A stretch of 15,845 bases of DNA. Source: Thiocapsa sp. UBA6158 (lineage in GTDB: Bacteria; Pseudomonadota; Gammaproteobacteria; Chromatiales; Chromatiaceae). Under the pieces are notes generated by a model. The model worked only from the letters and a program-made list of their open reading frames with translations, made no database searches and was not told the DNA's origin. Both the position numbers and the translations under genes were made by a program. The stretch covers positions 1 to 15,845 of the forward strand of contig NZ_DIUM01000105.1 in the NCBI RefSeq assembly GCF_002423035.1, given 5' to 3'. This document shows positions 1-7,207 of the stretch, piece after piece. How positions within the stretch are numbered: position 1 is the first letter of the stretch; every line of letters starts with the position of its first letter.

Positions 1-110
1 CCCACGCGGAGCGTGGGAGCGAGTTGGGGGATGGAGCGTGGGAGCGAGTTGGGGGATGGAGCGTGGGAGCGAGTTGGGGGATGGAGCGTAGGAGCGAGTT
101 GCACCGCAGA
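1..110. repeat. REP palindrome followed by a 25-bp tandem array of degenerate REP units
   Basis: Positions 1-17 form a perfect palindrome, CCCACGC-GGA-GCGTGGG, followed by AGCGAG. From position 11 a 25-bp unit repeats at 11, 36 and 61 without change, with an imperfect fourth copy at 86-110. In the tandem units the right half of the REP (GGAGCGTGGGAGCGAG) is kept, but the left arm is replaced by GGGGGAT, so they no longer fold as hairpins. The same REP core occurs at 10911, 15089 and 15811. The array lies about 200 bp upstream of the EPS export gene. It is open in one reading frame, but that reading has no protein-like features. Confidence 0.85.
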
Positions 111-312
111 GCGTGTGTCACGAGTTCCTTGGGTTTTAACCTTTGTGTGCTCGGAGACGCTGGGCCGAGTGTCTGGTAAGCTTGCGGCGATTCGGTGGGG
201 CGGTTTTGGTTGTCGGGTGAATCACATGTTTTTGTTGAAAGCCGTCGAGCTTTGTCGGGGTGCCGTGGATCTAGGACCACGGGGAACGCATTGCGTGGAT
301 GGCGGTTGCGGC
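111..312 (+). other. Leader region upstream of the EPS genes
   Basis: No convincing gene is seen here. The reading frame of the export gene stays open through this stretch, but the amino-acid content is not that of a secreted protein and the lipoprotein signal only begins after 313. A short dyad, CCGTGG-N8-CCACGG, lies at 263-282, about 30 bp before the chosen start, and could be an operator or leader hairpin. No strong sigma-70 or sigma-54 promoter could be picked by eye. Confidence 0.4.
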
Positions 313-1167
313 ATGAGTCGAGTGTCGGATTCCGGTCGAGTGGAGGTTTGTCTGAGTCAAACGACGGTCCCGGCGGTCTGGATTGCGGTCTGTCTGCTCG
401 CCCTGTTACTCGCCGGGTGCGGGGGGGCGGTTCCTCGTGGGATTGGCTCCGATGTCGCTGAAACCGAGACGACGGGCGGCGATCCGTTGGGCGGGGACGC
501 GGCGACGCAGTATCCGATCGCACCGGATGACGTGGAGACGGTTCCGGTGACGATCGGGCCTCCGCCGGACCCGAGCTTGGAGGATCTGGTCTATCGCATC
601 GGCCCCTATGATCGGTTGCGGGTGGATGTCTTCGGCGTCGAGGAGATGTCCTCGGCCGGCCGGGTGAATTTTCAGGGTTACTACACGATGCCGTTGGTCG
701 GGTCCATCGCGCTGAATGGTCTCACGACGGACGAGGCCGAGGCCGAGATCGAGCGGCTTCTGGGGAGCAAGTATCTGCGTAACCCGAGTGTCTCCGTCCA
801 CGTCGAGGAAACGGCAAACATGAACATCACGCTCTCGGGTAAGATGAACGGGACGCAGCAGATCACGGGGCGGACCACGCTGGGACAGATTCTTGCGGCC
901 TCGGGCGGCGTTCCGGCTGTCGGTAAAAAGCGCCAGATCGTGATTTTCCGTGCGACCGACGAGACGCGCCAGACCCCGAACCCCGAGTTGCATGCCTATG
1001 TGGTCGATTACCAGTCCATCCTGGAGGGTAAGTTGCGTGATCCACTGCTGGTGGGAAACGATCGAATCTATGTGCCGCCGTCCGCCCTCGCGATCTTTTT
1101 CGATCCTTGGCTTGGTGTACTCAGGACGTACAATCCGATCGAGGTCGAGAAGACGGTGGCCTGGTGA
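313..1167 (+). CDS. Polysaccharide export outer-membrane lipoprotein (Wza/OPX family)
   Basis: This 284-residue protein is the outer-membrane polysaccharide export channel component of an EPS locus. Residues 18-35 form a hydrophobic signal sequence ending in the canonical lipobox LAGC, with the lipidated cysteine at residue 36. A Poly_export domain begins near residue 93 (YRIGPYDRLRV...) and runs to about 170. An SLBB-type domain follows (NITLSGKMNG... to about 265, ending DRIYVPPS). The ATG at 313 is preferred over far-upstream in-frame starts because it puts the signal peptide at the N-terminus; the ribosome site is weak. The length is short for a full Wza, as is usual for single-SLBB OPX proteins in exosortase-associated EPS loci. 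The BY-kinase gene follows 70 bp downstream, so the two are probably co-transcribed. The family assignment is firm; the exact polysaccharide is unknown. Confidence 0.9.
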   Translation: MSRVSDSGRVEVCLSQTTVPAVWIAVCLLALLLAGCGGAVPRGIGSDVAETETTGGDPLGGDAATQYPIAPDDVETVPVTIGPPPDPSLEDLVYRIGPYDRLRVDVFGVEEMSSAGRVNFQGYYTMPLVGSIALNGLTTDEAEAEIERLLGSKYLRNPSVSVHVEETANMNITLSGKMNGTQQITGRTTLGQILAASGGVPAVGKKRQIVIFRATDETRQTPNPELHAYVVDYQSILEGKLRDPLLVGNDRIYVPPSALAIFFDPWLGVLRTYNPIEVEKTVAW

Positions 1168-1182
1168 GGTGCCGATGGCTCA

Positions 1183-1201
1183 AATGGTGCCTTAGACCAT
1201 T
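1183..1201 (+). other. Small inverted repeat between the export and kinase genes
   Basis: AATGGT-N7-ACCATT forms a 6-bp stem in the 70-bp gap between the export gene and the kinase gene. There is no following T-run, so it is not an intrinsic terminator. It could be an RNA-processing hairpin or chance. Confidence 0.25.
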
Positions 1202-1237
1202 CATGACTCCCAACCTGAAACAGACTTGGATCGACGC

Positions 1238-3595
1238 GTGAGCGATTTTTCAAACTCGACCTATCCGCGACTCCCGCCGCCCGGCGGTGGGTCGATGGTT
1301 GCCGGGCCAGGGCCGGGCACTCTCGACGATCCGCGCGGCGCTGTGTTTCAGGACGTCGGCGACGACGAGGAGGGGCTGGATCTCAAGCGCTATCTGGCGA
1401 TCCTGCTCTATCGCAAGTGGCTGCTGATCATCGCCGTGTTGCTGGCCTTGATTGCCGGGCTCTTCTATACGGTCCGCGAGCCGCCGGTCTATCGCGCCAC
1501 GGCGACGGTTCAGGCGACGCCTCCTTCGGGCAGCACGTTTGGCTTCACCGATCTCTCGGCCGTTGCATCGGCACGCAACTTCACGGGCGACCAGCTGCAG
1601 CTTCTGCGCAGCACCGTGTTGGCCGAGCGGGCCGCGCAGACCTTGAGCTTGGATCTCGTGCCCGACGCCGAAGGCGATGATGCCGCGCCGACCTTCTTCG
1701 AGGAGCTGCAACAAGCGTTGACGCAATGGTGGCATGCGCGTCAGGGACGTGCCGAGCCGATCGCGCCGGACGAGCAACGCGACCGTCTCTTGGATGATCC
1801 GTTGGCGTCCAATCAGGCCGCCGTTGCGGCGCGCATCCGAAGCACGCTGGTGGCCACCCCGGTACGCGATACCAATCTGATTGAATTGACCATGGAGGGG
1901 AGTGATCCGCGGGCCATTACGGCCATGTTGAATGCGGTTGCCAAGACATTCGTCAATTTTCAGACCGACCGTCGGAGCGATGAGGCCACCTCGACACTAA
2001 CCTTCTATGACCAACAGATCCAACGGACGCGCATTCAGCTCGAGGATGCGGAACGTCAATTGACCGACTATGCGCGCAGCAAGGATCTGGTGCATGTGGA
2101 CAATCTGCTCGAGCATTCGCAGGCCGAATACGGCGCATTGCGCGAGAAGCTCGGTGAGGCGGAGCGGAACCTCTTTCAGGCCGAAGCGAAGATGCGCGCG
2201 ATGAACGAGATCGATGCGCAAGGCAGCGCGGACTTTCTCGGGAGCACGGTCATTCAGTCGCTGAAGACGCGCCGCGGCGAGCTCCAGGATGAATATCAAC
2301 GCAAGCTCGAGGTCTTCTTGCCGGATTATCCGGCAATGGTGCAACTGCGCAGCCAGATCGAGGCGATTGACGGACAGATTGCAGCCGAGGTCGATTCGAT
2401 CTCGCGCAGCCTTCGTATCGAATACGAAACCATCCTCAAGGAGCGTCAGCTCCTCGTCGACCGCGCCGAAGAGGCTCGTTTGGATCTCTTGAAGCTGCGC
2501 GACGAGACGGTCGACTACAACGCACTGGCACGCTCGCGCGACACGCTTCAAGCCATGTACAACGGGCTTCTGTCGCGTGTGACGGAGGCCGAGCTGGTCT
2601 CGGGCATCGTGCAGGACAACATCCGGATCGTCGATCTGGCGACGGTCCCGGTGAAGCCCTTAAAGCCGGATCTCAACAAGAACCTGCTGGTTTCGGCGTC
2701 CCTGGGTCTGGTGCTCGGCGTGCTCCTGATCCTCCTGCTCGAGCATCTCGACGACTCATACAAGTCCAACGACGAGGTCGAGAAGGAGACCGGGCGACCG
2801 GTGCTCGGAAGTCTACCCTTTATCGATCAATCGGCCGGTGTGCAGTCCTCGGCCAACCTCGCCCTCAGTGTCGCGAGCGATCCGAAGGGTCCCTTGGCCG
2901 AGGCCACTCGCTCGCTTCGGACCTCGCTGATGTTCTCCACCGCGGAGGGTGCGCCGCGTGTGTTGCACTTCACCAGCGCCTCTCCGGGCGAGGGCAAGTC
3001 GTTCTGTTGTGTCAGTGTCGCGTCGTCCTTTACGCAGAGCGGCAGTACCGTGCTCTGTATCGACTGTGATCTGCGTAACCCGTCGCTGCACGGGATCTTC
3101 GATGCACCCAACGATATGGGTCTGACCAACTACCTCACTGCTGAGATCAGCCCGGCTGAGATCGCTCAGGCGACGAGTGTGAAGGGTCTCTTTTTGATCT
3201 CGAGCGGACCCACGCCGCCGAATCCGGTCGAGCTGCTGTCCAGCGGCAAGATGATGCATCTGCTCAAGCTGGCGGCGGAGCGTTTCGACTATGTGTTGCT
3301 CGATGGCCCGCCGGTGATCGGTCTTGCGGATGCCTTGGTGCTCTCGCGCATGGGCGGATCGACGCTCTTTGTCCTGGATGTGGGCAAGTGCTCGCGCACA
3401 GCGGCGCGCGAATCCATAAAGCGTTTGCGTGCGAGCCAGTCGCGCCTCTTGGGCATCGTGCTGCAAAAGGTCGGGCAGAGTCGTCGTCACGGCTATGGCT
3501 ATGGCTATGGCTATGGCTATGGCTATGGCTACAACTACAACTATCAATATTTATACGGCTATGGCTTGGACAAGGATGAACAGCGTGCCGCCTAG
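1238..3595 (+). CDS. Wzz-domain tyrosine autokinase (BY-kinase) for polysaccharide chain-length control and export
   Basis: This 785-residue inner-membrane protein joins a polysaccharide co-polymerase (Wzz) part to a cytoplasmic bacterial tyrosine kinase. Transmembrane segment 1 is near residues 61-80 and segment 2 near 481-503. The latter is preceded by the proline motif PVKPLKP, with a long coiled-coil periplasmic region between. The kinase domain has Walker A (SASPGEGKS, Lys 587), Walker A' (IDCDLR, Asp 609 and 611) and Walker B (VLLDGPP, Asp 689). The tail holds 12 tyrosines in 26 residues, seven of them in Gly-Tyr repeats, which would be the autophosphorylation cluster. GTG 1238 is chosen because GGAT lies 7 nt before it; TTG 1226 and ATG 1292 are alternatives. 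The next gene overlaps its 3' end. The likely partner phosphatase is encoded at 14159. Confidence 0.92.
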   Translation: MSDFSNSTYPRLPPPGGGSMVAGPGPGTLDDPRGAVFQDVGDDEEGLDLKRYLAILLYRKWLLIIAVLLALIAGLFYTVREPPVYRATATVQATPPSGSTFGFTDLSAVASARNFTGDQLQLLRSTVLAERAAQTLSLDLVPDAEGDDAAPTFFEELQQALTQWWHARQGRAEPIAPDEQRDRLLDDPLASNQAAVAARIRSTLVATPVRDTNLIELTMEGSDPRAITAMLNAVAKTFVNFQTDRRSDEATSTLTFYDQQIQRTRIQLEDAERQLTDYARSKDLVHVDNLLEHSQAEYGALREKLGEAERNLFQAEAKMRAMNEIDAQGSADFLGSTVIQSLKTRRGELQDEYQRKLEVFLPDYPAMVQLRSQIEAIDGQIAAEVDSISRSLRIEYETILKERQLLVDRAEEARLDLLKLRDETVDYNALARSRDTLQAMYNGLLSRVTEAELVSGIVQDNIRIVDLATVPVKPLKPDLNKNLLVSASLGLVLGVLLILLLEHLDDSYKSNDEVEKETGRPVLGSLPFIDQSAGVQSSANLALSVASDPKGPLAEATRSLRTSLMFSTAEGAPRVLHFTSASPGEGKSFCCVSVASSFTQSGSTVLCIDCDLRNPSLHGIFDAPNDMGLTNYLTAEISPAEIAQATSVKGLFLISSGPTPPNPVELLSSGKMMHLLKLAAERFDYVLLDGPPVIGLADALVLSRMGGSTLFVLDVGKCSRTAARESIKRLRASQSRLLGIVLQKVGQSRRHGYGYGYGYGYGYGYNYNYQYLYGYGLDKDEQRAA
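3491..3532 (+). repeat. Hexanucleotide microsatellite (GGCTAT) in the kinase tail
   Basis: Six uninterrupted GGCTAT units plus one GGCTAC unit encode (Gly-Tyr)7 in the kinase C-terminus. Because the unit is 6 bp, slippage adds or removes whole Gly-Tyr pairs and keeps the reading frame. Confidence 0.95.
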
Positions 3596-5033
3596 GCCGC
3601 GAGGGGGTAGGGACGCCGCTGTGTTGCGTTTGCGAGGGCTTGGGTGGCGGATTGCGCTGACGCTCATTGGCCTGGTGCTGGCATGGCGAATCGGCGCGGT
3701 TGGAGTGGTGCAGCTCTACAGCGAACGGCTCCTGCCGGAGGCCGGGCAGCAGGATGCGGCGGATGCGGCGCGACAGGTCTTGAATTGGCAAGCCGAACAG
3801 CCCGAGGCGTTGTATGTGCTGGCTTTGGATCAGATGGAGCGCACGCCTGAAAACGCGCGTGCGCTGGCGGCGCGTGCTTACGGGCTGAACCCGACGCGGG
3901 CCTGGCCGCTGGTGCTGTTGGCGGCGCTGGAAGAGTCGGCGGGGGACGAGGTGCGGGCGGAGCAGCTGGCCACCTTGGCGGCGGCGCTCACACCGGTGAA
4001 TCCGGATGTGCTCGAGCCCGTTGCCGAGTATTGGGAGAGCCGCGGGCGACTCGACGAGGCGTTGCGCTATTGGTCGCGCGCCGTCGAGGCGGGCTCTCCG
4101 CGGACTTCGGCCGTGTTCCGCCGCTTCCGCGAGCTGCTGATGACGCCCGAGGGACTCGCTGCCTTCCGGAGCCTGGCGCAGCGCCCACCGGCGTGGTGGG
4201 AGGGCTTTTTCGTCGAGACCGCCGATCGGGCAACCGACTTGGCGCTCGTACAGGCGCTCTACGATCTGCGGCGTGCACCGGGTGCCGCGCCCGTTTCGGC
4301 GCAGGAGCATCTGAGCTTCGTCTCGCGATTGTTGCGCGAGGGCGATTTCGGTGCCGCCTACCGGGCCTGGGTCGATAGCCTCTTGCCGGTCCAGCGCGAG
4401 CAGTTGGGGCTGCTCTACAACGGGGGGTTCGAGCTGCCGACCACGGGTGTCGGATTCGACTGGCACCTAGTCAAGCACGAGCATGCGACGATCGATCGCG
4501 CACCCCAAGAGGGCGCGCGAGGACAGAGCCTGAGAATCGTCTTTCGCTTTTCTCGATCGCGATTCGAGAACCTCTACCAGCCGTTGCATCTGGCGCCGGG
4601 GGCCTATCGTGTCTCCGGTCGCTATCGCAGCGACAAGCTCTATTCCGATTCCGGGCTGCGCTGGTTGCTGAACTGCCGCTCGCCCGAGCCACTTGTGCTC
4701 GGCGAGAGCCGCCGCATCCTCGGCAACGAGGATTGGGACAGCTTCAGCTTCGAGGCCGAGGTGCCGGCGGGCTGCCCCTATCAAGAGCTTCGCCTCGCCA
4801 GTGCAGACGCCCGTCGGATGGACGGCGCGACGGACGGCACGCTCTGGTTCGACGATCTATACATCGAGTCCATCGCCGAGCTCTCGCCACTGGAGCGGGC
4901 GCGATTGGACGCGCGACGTGCCGACGAGCCTGATCGCGGGCAGGTGTCAACCGGGACAGAGCCGGCACCGATCACCGAGCCGTCGGCGCAACAGGTGCTT
5001 GATGCGGCCTCCGGGACGAGCGTGCAGGACTGA
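3576..5033 (+). CDS. Membrane-anchored TPR protein with a C-terminal carbohydrate-binding-like module
   Basis: This 485-residue protein has one N-terminal membrane segment (about residues 24-48). An alpha-helical, alanine- and leucine-rich region with TPR-like repeats follows (about 55-280; for example QPEALYVLALDQME and RLDEALRYWSRAVEAG). The C-terminal segment, from NGGFELP near residue 282 to FDDLYIES near 435, looks like a beta-sandwich carbohydrate-binding fold (NGGFE start, FDDL end); this is pattern-based and unverified. ATG 3576 overlaps the kinase gene by 20 bp. GTG 3585 is an alternative, with AAGGA at good spacing. The overlap and the ligase gene 16 bp downstream mark it as an EPS operon member. 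A scaffold or polymer-handling role in the periplasm is inference. The open frame extends upstream through the GGCTAT repeat as Met-Ala repeats, which I do not regard as coding. Confidence 0.85.
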   Translation: MNSVPPRPRGGRDAAVLRLRGLGWRIALTLIGLVLAWRIGAVGVVQLYSERLLPEAGQQDAADAARQVLNWQAEQPEALYVLALDQMERTPENARALAARAYGLNPTRAWPLVLLAALEESAGDEVRAEQLATLAAALTPVNPDVLEPVAEYWESRGRLDEALRYWSRAVEAGSPRTSAVFRRFRELLMTPEGLAAFRSLAQRPPAWWEGFFVETADRATDLALVQALYDLRRAPGAAPVSAQEHLSFVSRLLREGDFGAAYRAWVDSLLPVQREQLGLLYNGGFELPTTGVGFDWHLVKHEHATIDRAPQEGARGQSLRIVFRFSRSRFENLYQPLHLAPGAYRVSGRYRSDKLYSDSGLRWLLNCRSPEPLVLGESRRILGNEDWDSFSFEAEVPAGCPYQELRLASADARRMDGATDGTLWFDDLYIESIAELSPLERARLDARRADEPDRGQVSTGTEPAPITEPSAQQVLDAASGTSVQD

Positions 5034-5049
5034 TCGAGGCGTAGCGAGC

Positions 5050-6648
5050 ATGACGGAACACAGGCGAGTAGACGTTGATGTTGCACCGAGTGGCCAACCG
5101 CAGCGGCGACCAGCCAAACCGGCCACGGCATCCGATCAGGCGCTTGGCGCGCAACTCGTACCGGCGGGTCTGCTGCTGATCCTGGTATTTGCCCCGCTAT
5201 TCAGCGGCGGCTATGCGCCGTCGGCGTTGCTCGTGCTGCAATGGCTCGGCTTGGCCCTGTTGGTGGCCGTCGTGTGGCAGCCACGGCCGCTGACGCTGCG
5301 TTGGGCCGAGTGGGTATTTCTCGGTCTGTTGTTCGTGCTGCCGTTGCTCTATCTGTTGCCATTGCCGGCTTGGCTGGCGCAGTGGCTACCCGCGCGCGAG
5401 CTCTATGCCGAGGCCCGCGCACTCGCGGGCGAGGAGGCCCTGGCGGCGACGCGGCTGTCGATTTATCCGTTCGCGACCGAGGCGGCCTGGCTGATGTTGG
5501 TGCTGCCCATCGGTGTCTACATCGCGGCGCGATCCTTGTCTGAATCGCAGCAGTTCAGGCTGATCTATGTGTTTTTCGGCGTTGTCTTGGTCCAGGTGCT
5601 GATCGCGCTGTTCCAGTTCGCGACCGACAGCGGGATGCAGTATTCGCTCGTGGATCTTCTGGATCGGGGCGGGGCGTCCGGCACCTATCTCAACCGTAAC
5701 CATCTTGCCGGCATGATCGAGCTGGCGCTGCCGCTGGTGTTGGCGATGTTCTTCTACGACTTCGGCGGGCGCATACAGACCAGTGCACGGCGCAGCGGGC
5801 TGCGCAAGCGACTCGCATCTCTGCTGCAGTGGAGCAACCGCCCGAGCTGGCTGTTCGTGCTGCTGGCGGTGCTCTTGACTGTGGGTGTGATCGTGACCCG
5901 CTCGCGTACCGGAATCCTGATGGTCATGGTGGGCATTCTGGTCGCCACGATTCTGTTTTCGCGTCGGCTCGGCGGGCGCGGCAGCGTCGGGCTGATCGGG
6001 CAGTTGATCACCATCAGTGTCGGCGTCGCCATCTTTCTCGGGCTGGCCCCGGTGCTGGATCGCTTCTCGGTGGCTGAGATGGAGGGCGATGCGCGCTGGC
6101 CCATCGCGGTCGCGACCTTCGATGCAGCCGGGCGGCTGCTGCCGTTCGGCAGCGGTCCCGGTACCTATCAGGATGTCTTCGAGCTGTATCAACCGATCGA
6201 GCTTGGACGCTGGGTCATCAACTACGCACACAACGACTATCTGCAGGTCTTCTTCGAGCTTGGGCTTGCGGGGCTGGTGCTGATCGGCGCCTTTCTTATG
6301 CTGTATCTCGCCCAATGGCCGCGTCTGCTGAAGGCCGAGGACTGGTCGCGTTACCGTTCGCTGCAAATCGGCGCGGGGATCGCGCTCCTGTTGCTGCTTG
6401 GGCATAGCTTTACGGACAACAATTTGCGCAACCCGGCCAACATGGCCTATTTTGCGATGGTGGCGGCGGTATTCTTCAGCGCACCCGGGATGCCGCGCTT
6501 GAGCGACCTGCCACGCAAACGCAAGCGCCGCGCCCTGACGCTGGAGGAGTCGGGCATCGTCGGCGCGGGCTCGGCGGCCACTGATACGGCCGCCGGCGGT
6601 GCGTCCACGCCAGCGCGGCCTAGGTCGCCGAATCCGTTCGACGACTGA
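5050..6648 (+). CDS. O-antigen ligase / Wzy-type polysaccharide polymerase
   Basis: This 532-residue polytopic inner-membrane protein has about ten or more hydrophobic segments. The Wzy_C/O-antigen ligase domain spans roughly residues 270-420. It includes the TRSRTG loop after a membrane helix (about 280-285) and the family hallmark YAHNDYLQVFFELGLAGL, with His 394. This family joins or polymerises lipid-linked glycan units on the periplasmic side of the inner membrane. ATG 5050 is chosen over the longer open frame because the upstream part overlaps the TPR gene and reads as an Arg/Ser-rich shadow; GAGG lies 10 nt before the ATG. It ends in a hydrophilic tail with a KRKRR cluster and an Ala/Pro-rich end. 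It is the last gene of the EPS operon before a 207-bp gap. Ligase and polymerase cannot be told apart from sequence alone. Confidence 0.88.
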   Translation: MTEHRRVDVDVAPSGQPQRRPAKPATASDQALGAQLVPAGLLLILVFAPLFSGGYAPSALLVLQWLGLALLVAVVWQPRPLTLRWAEWVFLGLLFVLPLLYLLPLPAWLAQWLPARELYAEARALAGEEALAATRLSIYPFATEAAWLMLVLPIGVYIAARSLSESQQFRLIYVFFGVVLVQVLIALFQFATDSGMQYSLVDLLDRGGASGTYLNRNHLAGMIELALPLVLAMFFYDFGGRIQTSARRSGLRKRLASLLQWSNRPSWLFVLLAVLLTVGVIVTRSRTGILMVMVGILVATILFSRRLGGRGSVGLIGQLITISVGVAIFLGLAPVLDRFSVAEMEGDARWPIAVATFDAAGRLLPFGSGPGTYQDVFELYQPIELGRWVINYAHNDYLQVFFELGLAGLVLIGAFLMLYLAQWPRLLKAEDWSRYRSLQIGAGIALLLLLGHSFTDNNLRNPANMAYFAMVAAVFFSAPGMPRLSDLPRKRKRRALTLEESGIVGAGSAATDTAAGGASTPARPRSPNPFDD

Positions 6649-6654
6649 TTCGGC

Positions 6655-6684
6655 TTGACGAACCGTGTTTGATCGGCCTAACGT
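6655..6684 (+). promoter_or_regulatory. Possible sigma-70 promoter for the secreted-protein genes
   Basis: TTGACG (6655-6660) matches the -35 consensus at five of six positions. TAACGT follows after 18 bp as a poor -10. It begins just after the ligase stop codon and would drive the 92-aa gene and perhaps the large surface protein. The -10 is weak, so this is tentative. Confidence 0.25.
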
Positions 6685-6752
6685 CCGGGTCAGTCGTCTG
6701 CACAGCACACATGCGCTCGTCAGCCAAGCATCGCAGCGGCGGGGCTCATGCA

Positions 6753-6772
6753 GGTGCAATCCCGATTGCACC
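6753..6772. promoter_or_regulatory. Perfect 9+9 bp dyad, candidate operator
   Basis: GGTGCAATC-CC-GATTGCACC is a perfect inverted repeat with 9-bp arms and a 2-bp spacer, lying 83 bp before the start of the 92-aa secreted protein gene. There is no T-run, so it is not a terminator. The close arms and symmetry fit a dimeric repressor or activator site. The regulator is unknown. Confidence 0.5.
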
Positions 6773-6802
6773 GCATCGCAGCCATGGCCTGCTCACTCGC
6801 CC

Positions 6803-6819
6803 TTGGCAAACCTTGCCAA
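6803..6819. promoter_or_regulatory. Second dyad, TTGGCAA-N3-TTGCCAA
   Basis: A perfect 7-bp inverted repeat with a 3-bp spacer lies 36 bp before the 92-aa gene start and 30 bp after the first dyad. It resembles an operator. It superficially resembles a sigma-54 promoter, but the GG-to-GC spacing is 8 rather than 10 nt. Confidence 0.45.
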
Positions 6820-6855
6820 CCCTAAACCAACAATTGATCGCGCTGGAGCTCAATC

Positions 6856-7134
6856 ATGATGAAACAACCCTCTTTACTCCTTCTCGTCGGCGTCATGACG
6901 CTCTTCGGACTGAGCGCGGCGCAGGCCCAAACGACACGCGGCGGGGGCACTGTGCGTGGAACGGAGACAACGCCGCCGGCGTCTTCGGTGACCGGTGAGT
7001 CTGTCTCGCCACCGGCAGGCACGAGCCTGGTTGTCGAAAGCACGACGAGCGCAGCCCCCACGACCAACACACTGTCGCGGACGCTGATCACGACGACCAG
7101 CACAGCGCGCGGGCGCCCGACCATCAGTCGCTAG
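6856..7134 (+). CDS. Small secreted Ser/Thr-rich protein, function unknown
   Basis: This is a 92-residue protein with a clear Sec signal peptide. Residues 1-3 carry a lysine, 6-20 are hydrophobic (SLLLLVGVMTLFGLS), and cleavage is likely after AQA at residue 24. The mature part of about 68 residues is rich in Thr, Ser, Gly, Ala and Pro, has no cysteine, and has no domain I recognise; it is probably disordered. TGGAG sits 7 nt before the ATG, a good ribosome site. The gene lies 73 bp upstream of the large IPTL-CTERM protein gene in the same direction, with no terminator between, so co-expression is likely. It might be a matrix or surface accessory protein, but that is a guess from its neighbours. 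Confidence 0.7.
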   Translation: MMKQPSLLLLVGVMTLFGLSAAQAQTTRGGGTVRGTETTPPASSVTGESVSPPAGTSLVVESTTSAAPTTNTLSRTLITTTSTARGRPTISR

Positions 7135-7207
7135 TGCTGCGCAAATCTCAACAGGCGACAAAGCCACAACCGTTCTTCTTTCATACGTGTTCAGGTAAAG
7201 GTCCATC

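Noticed and set aside
1..110. CRISPR array
   Set aside because: The units are 25 bp head-to-tail with no unique spacers, and their sequence is a degenerate REP.
13..312. 100-residue N-terminal extension of the export protein
   Set aside because: It translates the REP array, has no protein-like features and would bury the lipoprotein signal peptide.
3429..3575. N-terminal extension of the TPR protein through Met-Ala repeats
   Set aside because: It overlaps the kinase tail and is an out-of-frame reading of the microsatellite. The membrane anchor sits properly near the N-terminus only from the 3576 or 3585 start.
3264..4466. 400-codon minus-strand open frame including a Ser-His repeat
   Set aside because: It is antisense to the kinase and TPR genes; the Ser-His repeat is simply the complement of the GGCTAT tract.
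5386..6771. 461-codon minus-strand open frame opposite the ligase gene
   Set aside because: Its product is a Gln/Arg/His-rich low-complexity string, and the plus strand carries a clear ligase with family motifs. It is a GC-driven shadow.
6803..6819. Sigma-54 promoter (TTGGCA...TTGC) before the secreted-protein genes
   Set aside because: The invariant GG and GC are 8 nt apart, not 10, and the site is better explained as a perfect dyad.
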